A DNA stretch of 64,000 nt, taken from contig NC_081541.1 of the NCBI RefSeq assembly GCF_901000735.1, positions 43,394,767 to 43,458,766 on the forward strand, in the 5' to 3' direction. Below are positions 56,348 through 64,000 of this stretch, piece by piece. Position numbers and translations under genes: made by a program. The DNA is from Corylus avellana (lineage: Eukaryota > Streptophyta > Magnoliopsida > Fagales > Betulaceae). Below the pieces are notes generated by a model. That model saw only the letters and a list, made by a program, of their open reading frames with translations, made no database searches and was not told where the DNA came from. Each line of letters opens with the position of its first letter. The stretch's first letter is position 1.

Positions 56348-58786
56348 ATGAGAATCCTACGACTTCCTCGTAGTACTTCTAAGCTGAAACAATTTTTTCC
56401 CTTTGCAAGTATAACTTGTCAGCTGCACATAATCTTCCAACATCAACACCGCCGCTACAGTTCCAAATCCTGCTCTTCATACTCTAATCTCTTGGTGGGG
56501 AAAGACCCAACTGCCATTGCCACTGCTCTTTACCACTCTGAGAATACGAAATCATATTTTCTGGGTACCCAAATACATGGGCATATCATCAAGTTAGGAC
56601 TCACTAGTGACGTTTTTTCACAGAATAATCTTGTTAAGATGTACTCAAAATTTGGGGTATTGAGTTCTGGGCTTAATGTGTTCGATGAAATGTTACAAAG
56701 AAATCTTGTTTCTTGGACTTTAATTATCTCGGGTGCCATTCAAAATGGTGAATTTGATTTGGGTTGGGAGATTTATTTGGACATGATGAGAAGTGGGTTG
56801 AGGCCGAACGAGTTCACTTTCGGCAGTGTTATGAAAGCGTGTGCTATCATGGGAGCTTATGAACTTGGTTTGTGTATTCACGGTTTTGCTTTGAAAATTG
56901 GAATGGAGAAGAACCCTTTCGTGGGTAGTTCTATGTTAAACATGTACGCTAAGTTGGGGGATATTGAATCGTCTGAGAGAGTATTTGAGTGTATGGACAA
57001 TCTTGATGTTGCTTGTTGGAATGCTATGATTGGAGGGTATGCACAATCTGGCTGTAGCTTTGAAGCCTTGAAGATTGTATCTTTGATGCTGTATAGGGGT
57101 GTAAAAATCGACCAGTTCACCTTGGTTAATGCTCTTAAGGGGTGCTCGATTAGGGGACATTTGGAATCCGGTAAACAGCTTCATGGAATAATCATTAGGC
57201 TTGAGGTTGAATCTAGTGCTTCAGTGATGAACGCTCTCATGGATATGTATTTCAAGAATGATGGAAAGGACTCGGCTCTGAAAGTTTTCAATAGAATGCA
57301 AAACAAAGATGTGATATCATGGAATACTGTATTTGGTGGCTTCTCTCAAGAAAAGGATGCAAGAGAAATAGCAATCTTATTTTATGAGTTCATGCTGACA
57401 GGATTAAAGCCCAGCCATATCACTTTCTCAGTCCTGTTTAGAAAATGTGGCGAGCTACTGGATCTCGATCTTGGGCTTCAATTTTTTTCACTTGCCTTAC
57501 GTCTTGGATTTTTTTATGAAGTTAATGTCACAAGCTCAATAATCAATATGTTCTCTAGATGTGGGGCAGTGGAGATGGCACATTTAGTGTTTGACAGCAT
57601 ACATATCAGAAACATATTAACTTGGAATGAGTTGATTTCTGGGTATAAGGTAATATGTCAATACACGGAAGCTCTTAAGATTTTTTGTAATTTATGGGAA
57701 TTGGGAGTTAAAGCAGATAAATATACCTTCTCCAGCATTTTGGAGGCTTGTTGTGAATGTGGAAGTCAACAGATTGGAAGACAAATTCATGGTGCTATTC
57801 TCAAGTCCGGTTTTGCTTCTTATGGATATGTCTGCAGTTCATTAATTAAAGCTTATATTACATTTGGTCTCCTAGATGATTCCTTTGAATTTCTTAATGA
57901 TGTTAACAGATTAGATTTGCCATCCTGGGGGGCAATGATATCTGCGTTGGTGCATCAAGGTTACAATCATGAAGCTATAAGATCCTTCAACTCTCTAATA
58001 GAAGCTGGTGAGAAGCCTGATGAGTTTATTTTGGGGAGCGTTTTGAATAGTTGTGCTGTTGTTGCAGCTTATCACCAAACTAAGTCTGTCCATCCACATG
58101 TTCTAAAAATGGGATTCGACAAACATGTGTTTGTTTCTAGTGCGGTTATAGATGCTTATGCAAAATGCGGAGACCTTGAGAGCTCGAAAATGGCTTTCGA
58201 ACAGTCATTTATATCAAATGATGTGATTATATATAATACTATGATCACAGCTTATGCCCATCATGGTCTGGTTATGGAAGCTCTTGAAATCTTTGAGAAA
58301 ATGAAGTTGGCTAATCTACAGCCCAGCCAAGCCACATTTGTGTCGGTTATATCAGCTTGTAGTCATATGGGTCTTGTTGATCAAGGCCGTCTTCTCTTTG
58401 AATCAATGACATTAAACTATGGGATGGAACCATCTCCGGATAATTATGGTTGCTTAGTTGATATGTTTTCACGAAATGGATACCTTGCTGATGCTAAACA
58501 CATAATAGAAGTGATGCCTTTTCCTCCTTGGCCTGCTATTTGGAGATCCTTGCTTAGTGGTAGTAGGATACATGGGAACACAGAATTGGGAGAATGGGCA
58601 GCTCACAATTTAGTTAAGATGGTACCTGAGAACGATGCAGCTTATGTATTGTTATCCAAGGTTTATTCTGAAGGGGGTAGTTGGGAAGATGCTGCAAAGG
58701 TGAGGAGGGGGATGATTGAGAAAGGTGTTTCAAAAGACCCAGGGTATAGTCGGATTGAGATATATTGTGATACTACAGAAAATTAG
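56348..58786 (+). CDS. PLS-class pentatricopeptide repeat protein, E type
   Basis: An intronless frame of 812 residues. The first 50 or so (MRILRLPRSTSKLKQ, HQHRRYSSKSCSS) are basic and Ser-rich, a likely mitochondrial (or plastid) targeting sequence. From about residue 70 to 700 are successive P, L and S motifs such as NNLVKMYSKFGVL, SWTLIISGAIQNGE, NEFTFGSVMKAC, NAMIGGYAQSG and FVSVISACSHMGLVDQG. The C-terminus (WRSLLSGSRIHGNTELGEWAA, AAYVLLSKVYSEGGSWEDAAKVR, DPGYSRIEI) is the E domain. There is no DYW deaminase, so if it serves RNA editing it needs a partner enzyme. PLS proteins bind organelle RNA at specific sites. Lack of introns is usual in this family. The target is unknown. No defect is seen. 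Confidence 0.93.
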   Translation: MRILRLPRSTSKLKQFFPFASITCQLHIIFQHQHRRYSSKSCSSYSNLLVGKDPTAIATALYHSENTKSYFLGTQIHGHIIKLGLTSDVFSQNNLVKMYSKFGVLSSGLNVFDEMLQRNLVSWTLIISGAIQNGEFDLGWEIYLDMMRSGLRPNEFTFGSVMKACAIMGAYELGLCIHGFALKIGMEKNPFVGSSMLNMYAKLGDIESSERVFECMDNLDVACWNAMIGGYAQSGCSFEALKIVSLMLYRGVKIDQFTLVNALKGCSIRGHLESGKQLHGIIIRLEVESSASVMNALMDMYFKNDGKDSALKVFNRMQNKDVISWNTVFGGFSQEKDAREIAILFYEFMLTGLKPSHITFSVLFRKCGELLDLDLGLQFFSLALRLGFFYEVNVTSSIINMFSRCGAVEMAHLVFDSIHIRNILTWNELISGYKVICQYTEALKIFCNLWELGVKADKYTFSSILEACCECGSQQIGRQIHGAILKSGFASYGYVCSSLIKAYITFGLLDDSFEFLNDVNRLDLPSWGAMISALVHQGYNHEAIRSFNSLIEAGEKPDEFILGSVLNSCAVVAAYHQTKSVHPHVLKMGFDKHVFVSSAVIDAYAKCGDLESSKMAFEQSFISNDVIIYNTMITAYAHHGLVMEALEIFEKMKLANLQPSQATFVSVISACSHMGLVDQGRLLFESMTLNYGMEPSPDNYGCLVDMFSRNGYLADAKHIIEVMPFPPWPAIWRSLLSGSRIHGNTELGEWAAHNLVKMVPENDAAYVLLSKVYSEGGSWEDAAKVRRGMIEKGVSKDPGYSRIEIYCDTTEN

Positions 58787-60618
58787 TTTTATATTTGGGT
58801 GTGTGGATTGCTCATATTGACCGGATAGATTATAAAGGAACTCACAAATGCTAAGTTCCACATGGGGTTTCCTTATTAATTAGTTGAGATTGTGCTTTAC
58901 TAGCGATTATAGAGAACTCCAATTGCAATTTGACTAGTCCTTTTGAAGTTTCACAAATGTGACTAGCGCTTTCTTTGGATTGTTACAAATGGTATCAAAG
59001 TAACCTAATAACACCATATGATGTTGAAGCACGATATGATGTAAATCATGATGAGGACTTCAAGGATCTGAGCGAGGGAATTGTTACTACCCAAAAAGTC
59101 AGTCTCACATTAGATGGGTGAATTACCCACATTAAATGGATGGATTACAAATATGTCTATGGGTGATAAATTCTATATTAATTCTTTACTGGGTGATTAG
59201 CACTTTTCTTAGATCATTACACTCATCCTCCTTTGCAAAGAAACTGTTAACAGCTTTCAAAAAAGCTGATTGGATGATGATCCTTCAAGAACTTTAGGGA
59301 AAGAGATCCAGCTTCCAACAAATGAAGCCTAAGGTGTTGCATGCAAGTTATTCTCTCACTCGCTCTACACTTTATTTTATTGTCTGCAGGCAGAGCCTAA
59401 GCATCTCACCTTTTTCTTCCTGGCTTCTTTGTAATTTGCTTGGAAATGCCTTGTTACTTTCGTAACCCATTGCAAGAAAGTAAGCTGGCAATGATATTAT
59501 GGTTTGTATTGGGTTGATTGAATTTGAGTCCTCTATATTTGGAATGCCAGATTCCTAGACATGCCATTATCTAATATTATGCTCAAATTGGCATGCTGTA
59601 TCATGGAACAGAAGCAATGAAAATCTCTACAATTTGAAGTGTCATGGTAAATTGAAGCAGCCATGAGTATTGGGAGTTCAGTTTTTGTGTGTTTCTACTG
59701 CAATGGGTGCCAAAAATATGCATGCCCTAGGGGGGATTGTTCGGACTCGAAGAGCCCCATATTGCCAGCAAAAAAGAAATAAACTGAAAATATTAAAATT
59801 TTAATTAGTACAAACTACAAACCACATTCTATATTCCAAAGCAAAGCTATTCGATTTTTGCTTTCTGCTTTTGTGTCTTTTATCTTTTGTCACATCCAGA
59901 GGACTTTTACCAAAAGATTTGTATTTGTGCAAATATCATGAAAGCTTCTCTAGCTTAAAGTAATTGAGAGAATTTTATTATAATATTATTTAATCATATC
60001 TCGTTCTGCTTTTGTATTTTCCTTGATTAGTGAGTATATTTTCCAGGTCAAGGCGAATGTAGGAAAAAAGAAAAAGATTTGGCATGTTCGATAAGTTGGG
60101 AATGGACGACCAGTGTAATTTTCTCTTTTGGGCGTGACCATCGGAGTTCCCATCCGCTGTGGAATGTCCGGTTTGAGCCATAGCTACTGCCTGAGAAGGC
60201 GAGCCCGTCACCACAACCCCACCAAAGATAAAAACACCTTTCAAAACAAAAATATTATCAAACAAAACGCTATTCAAAAATCAAAATATAGAACAGTAGA
60301 TCTTTACTCCATTCCTTGATGCCCTCAAACTTCCGTTGAGTCGTCTTGTGATGGGTCATACATCTTTCTCTGTATACAAGACCTAAGAACTACATATATC
60401 CAAGTGAAATTCAGAATATCAAAGAGATTCTCAAGCTTGAAAATGAACTAAAATAGAGAAACACAAGCTCCAATTGATAACTCACCGATAAGTCACTCGG
60501 TTCATTACAAGTACAACAGAAAAAGTAAAAGAGAGAATTTTGTAAAATTGAAAAACGATAGAAACCATAAAACTGCTAAATCATCACATAGAAAACATGT
60601 AAAAAGCTTCTCTTTTCC
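58787..60618. other. Intergenic between PPR and NAC-alpha genes
   Basis: The first part is probably PPR 3' UTR and the last part NAC-alpha 3' UTR. The phrase TAGATGGGTGAATTACCC with TAAATGGATGGATTACAAA (about 59111-59155) is a short local repeat. The minus-strand frame at 59990-60277 (95 residues) has a hydrophobic start but no recognisable domain, and I do not call it. Confidence 0.45.
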
Positions 60619-63193
60619 TCAGTTGGTAAGATCCATTATTGCAGTAACTATGTCGCCTTCTGCAGTCTTCAATGCTTTCACTGCCTTCGACCTAGAGACT
60701 CCTGCCTGTGTCATCACCAACTCAATGTCCTTGGGTTCCACTCCAGTCTCATCAACTTCCTCATCATCTTGAGCCACGGCCGAAGTCTCTGGTTTGGAAA
60801 TAACATGGCTGAGATCAGGAGCCTTAAACTGCTCTGCAGCCTGAGTCTGAAGTTGAGAGCTCAAATCCTCAATCTTCGCCTCCCCGAAGATTACATAAGT
60901 GTCCGAAGTTGGACTCTTGAAAACATCCGGCTTTGAGATGACAAACAATATCTGATTTACGTGGCATATGTTAGACAAAACACCAAGCACTAAAGTGGAC
61001 AAATATGGAAAGTAAAACCACATGAATAAGGTGAAAGGCACCAACATTCTTGCTCTTTTTAACAGTGACCCGGCTAACACCTGGGATAGGTTTCATGCCA
61101 AGCTTCAACATTGCTTTGCGACTTTTCTTTTCACTTCTACTTTGCTTCGACCTACCACTTGCATCTCCATCTTGTTGTCCTGATAATACAGAAAGGATGA
61201 AAAAATGAGACGTTATATTCATAAATAAATGATTGAAGTTAATATCAGCTGCAGTTGCATCCTTATTGCACATGCTAATATATTCAGAAAAGGTTGAAAA
61301 AAAATAGGAGGAATCACAAACTGCACAAGTGTATTCATTTAATTTAGTTAAACAAGACCTTTATTTCATTACCAGTGGGCATCTTCCACAGATCCATTTG
61401 TATCATTCAAGCACAAAACAAGATGTCCATTTTGCATTATTCTAGGAAAAACTTCCAAGTATATCTCACTTGAGCACATGGCATATAAAGTGACCAAAAA
61501 ATGGTAGAAAACTAACAGAGCGAGAAAACAGATGAAAAGTGTAAAAAGACAAGGATAATTGTGCAATACAACTTGACAGAAACATTCTATTATAACAAAT
61601 TCTGTAAATGAAAGAACCCAAAAGAAATAATGAAGGAATAATGATACAAAGAGAGAATAGCATAACTCAGGATAGACAAATGATACCACATCTTAACTCT
61701 ATAATCCAAATATAAGACAACCGGATATGTACATTCAAGGACTTCTTAGTACATATTCAAACGCCTGGCCAATCTGGTTGTGACTCCCTCTTTGCTCACA
61801 AGATATGGCTGGGCCTAAGATATTAACAATCTTCTGGTTCCAGAACCAATAGCCATGTGTTATGTTATGTGAGCTAACCTATACCAGAGAGAGAGACTAG
61901 CATAACTCAGGATAGACAAATGATACCACATCTTAACTCTATAATCCAAATATAAGACAACCAGATATGTACATTCAAGGACTTCTTAGTACATATTCAA
62001 ACGCTTGGCCAATCTGGTTGTGACTCCCTCTTTGCTCACAAGATATGGCTGGGCCTAAGATATTAACGATCTTCTGGTTCCAGCCATGTGTTATGTTATG
62101 TGAGCTAACCTATAAGAGAGAGAGAGAGAGATGGAACAAGCGGCATCAAACACTCCCTTAAACTTGATTTTCTTCTAATGGGATACGTAGAGCTTATAAA
62201 ATAAAACCACAAAAAAATTCTGATAACCTGTTACACATTACTAAATTTTTTTGGAGAAACTACATTTACCCCCCTCAATCTACCAGCCTTGTTGCAACAT
62301 CTCTCCAATCTTCTAATCTGGTTAATGTAACCAATCGATCTACCATTGGAGTTGCAATGTCCCCCTTAAAAAGACAAATACACCCTTAAAATCTCCCCCA
62401 CCCCCCAAAAAAAAAAAAAATTCCTGAAAATCTGAAAAGGGCCAAATAAAATAAAAAAAAACCTGCCAACAACTTATGCGTGGATCTTGAGTGACCACTA
62501 GTGTGGCTCTGGGTTAGGTTTTTTCCCTGAATTTTTTTTCCTTTTTTATTTTTTATGGCCATTTTTGTGTTTTTGGAGGCAAAAGGTGGAAACATTGCAA
62601 CTCCAATGGTAGATTGGTAGGGCACATTAACCAAATTGAAAGACTGGGGAGTATTGTAAATTGAGTGATATATTGAGAGGAGGGTAAGTTCAATTTCCCC
62701 CATCTTTCAATTAAAACATTTATTTTTTTTATTGGTAATTTATATATGAAACTAATGAATCTTCTCGAAGCAATTACCTCACCCTCCACCCATTCTCATG
62801 GGAAGAGGAAGTGCCCTTTCAGTTAGAGCTCACTGGCATCATAAAATCATTAGCACAGGTGTAGTAACCACTACAGCTATGAGCACATGACAGTACAATA
62901 AGAACCGTGTATCTCTCCCATTGAAAGAAAATGAGATTGCTACATGGTACACCATATATTACAACATTTGTTTCTTAAATCATACCAAATTATGGTGAAA
63001 AGTGCAAGAGTTCATATATATGTATACATACATCAATAGAAACTAGTGAGAGAGAGAGAGAGAGAGAAACAGAAAACATAGAACAGCACAACAATATCAC
63101 AATGAACTTACCCTCGGCTTCATCTTCATCCTTGTCATCATCGTCATCCTCATCATCGTCCTCATCATCATCTTCAACCAAGGGCTCATCAGG
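60619..63193 (-). CDS. Nascent polypeptide-associated complex alpha subunit (partial)
   Basis: Three exons on the minus strand: 63193-63112, 61179-61046 and 60951-60619, with matching phases, coding the last 181 residues. An acidic run ([12 protein letters not shown] onward) leads to [19 protein letters not shown] and the NAC domain ([39 protein letters not shown]). The C-terminal UBA domain ([32 protein letters not shown]) follows. NAC-alpha pairs with NAC-beta (BTF3) at the ribosome exit tunnel and shields new chains in the cytosol. The first exon, with the start codon, is not found up to 64000 and should lie beyond the edge. The large intron holds repeats. No defect is seen in the visible part. 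Confidence 0.93.
61651..62130. repeat. 240-bp tandem duplication in NAC-alpha intron
   Basis: Unit 1 (61651-61890) and unit 2 (61891 to about 62130) both run GCATAACTCAGGATAGACAA, AACTCTATAATCCAAATAT, AAGGACTTCTTAGTACAT, ACAAGATATGGCTGGGCC, GTGAGCTAACCTATA. I count three single-base differences and a 9-base deletion (in CCAGAACCAATAGCC) in unit 2. GA runs bound the units, which suggests slippage or unequal exchange. It is recent. Confidence 0.9.
62253..62702. mobile_element. Fold-back element in NAC-alpha intron
   Basis: The left arm has GGAGAAACTACATTTACCCCC, AATCTGGTTAATGTAACC and TACCATTGGAGTTGCAATGT. The right arm holds their reverse complements, ending TTACTCCC-like text and AATTTCCCCC. 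Arms are about 130 bp around an A-, C- and T-rich centre. The style resembles the element at 45052. No clear duplication was found. Open frames over it are chance. Confidence 0.7.
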
Positions 63194-64000
63194 CTACCCA
63201 AATAAAAATAACGATTACAATATTACAACCAGTATTTCATATTGGTAAAAAAAAACTTCAAAAAGAAAACAGTAACATATTAAAACTACAGTATTATCAG
63301 CAATTAGTTGCAAAGTACGTACAAGCTTATCAGCATGGAAACAATAACTACTTGAAACCAAAGTGAAGGGAATTTAGAGCAAAAGGATAAATATGGTCAC
63401 ATGCGATGTATGAAAGGTAAAGGACATAAACAAAGAGAAAGGGTTAATATTGCAGGAACAAAGAAGCCAAAATCATTTAGGTAAACTATGGTGGATGTTA
63501 TGTATATCAGTCATGATCTGTTGTCTTCCTTGTATCAATACGGTAAAAAAGGGAAAGACTTGCAACTTTTTCTCCACAGTGACTTCAACAAAGTGAATAA
63601 AAAAAATCAATCTAACTTCAGGCATGGATAACCAAACCCATCATAAATTATTTTCCTTTTAATCTTTGCATAGTCCCGGAATACCCACCATGTAACCATT
63701 AACATAACAAGTCTGTACTTTGCTCTACACACCATTACAGCTAACAATGTTTCTGTTTTTACACCCACGAAATATACTCCCAATACAACCATCATTCAAA
63801 TCTATGTATGCAAAAGATCCAGAATCATATCTCAATCATCAAGTACAAATCACTGGCGCTTTTCAAGTCATCTACTATCTAAAACTTATTTAGGTTTACT
63901 TCTAACTCAATGCCCTGCATTCCTGCAACAATCAATTGATTCCAACTTTCCCACTTTCTATCAGATTCTTAGCAAGCAACTGGGTAAGAAAATCATTAAG
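63194..64000 (-). other. NAC-alpha intron at the right edge
   Basis: Between the last visible NAC-alpha exon and the window edge. I looked for the N-terminal exon on the minus strand and did not find it. A (GA)n run at about 63047-63067 lies just before this stretch. The minus-strand frame at 63607-63795 has no domain. It is most likely intron sequence. Confidence 0.5.

Noticed and set aside
59990..60277. 95-residue minus-strand frame between the PPR and NAC-alpha genes
   Set aside because: No recognisable domain, no splice or promoter support, and it lies where the NAC-alpha 3' flank is expected.

Overview
This is nuclear DNA from a flowering plant. The genes are split by GT-AG introns, the background is AT-rich, and the intergenic space holds plant-type transposons (Mutator-like and hAT-like elements, tRNA-derived SINEs, LINE relics, LTR retrotransposons). 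The protein families (GAMYB with a miR159 site, PLS-class PPR, SAC3C, NAC-alpha) are those of a eudicot. I lean towards a woody rosid, possibly Fagales, but the sequence alone does not fix this. Three runs of N (1227-1326, 53863-53962, 54339-54531) mark a draft assembly.

Gene layout, left to right. A GAMYB-type R2R3-MYB factor (leader 5.05-6.91 kb, CDS 6914-9996, +) carries a miR159 target site, two upstream ORFs and a hairpin over its last leader splice site. A Myb/SANT-like (LIMYB-type) protein gene follows (14176-15165, +, leader exon near 12.3 kb). A nine-exon kinase with a USP-like N-terminus (16707-22182, -) has two single-base frameshifts in its activation-segment exon. A plastid-type small membrane protein (28144-33145, +) starts only about 100 bp beyond a Pack-MULE that has captured a piece of an NPF/PTR transporter gene. 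SAC3 family protein C (37073-42449, -) comes next, then a small secreted cysteine-rich peptide gene (46025-46405, -) with a decayed relative 3 kb away. An intronless PPR gene (56348-58786, +) and a NAC-alpha gene whose first exon lies beyond the right edge (60619-63193, -) complete the set. These are unrelated housekeeping and regulatory genes; nothing suggests a cluster acting together.

The intergenic space is where most of the unusual structure lies. A short tRNA-derived SINE family has six copies, four with clear target-site duplications. Two MULE-type MITEs have perfect 9-bp duplications. Several hAT-like elements have cores made of one short word repeated with variation. One of these is split by a young non-autonomous gypsy-like LTR retrotransposon (51367-55629, LTRs about 98.6% identical, ATGTC duplication). 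There are GGTGGCC-rich islands, fold-back elements (one nested in a Copia-type LTR next to a primer-binding site), and recent tandem duplications upstream of SAC3C and inside a NAC-alpha intron.

I found no operon, CRISPR array, tRNA gene, rRNA gene or clearly new multi-gene system. The best candidates for follow-up are the Pack-MULE at a gene start, the cysteine-rich peptide pair, the double frameshift in the kinase, and the word-repeat hAT-like elements.
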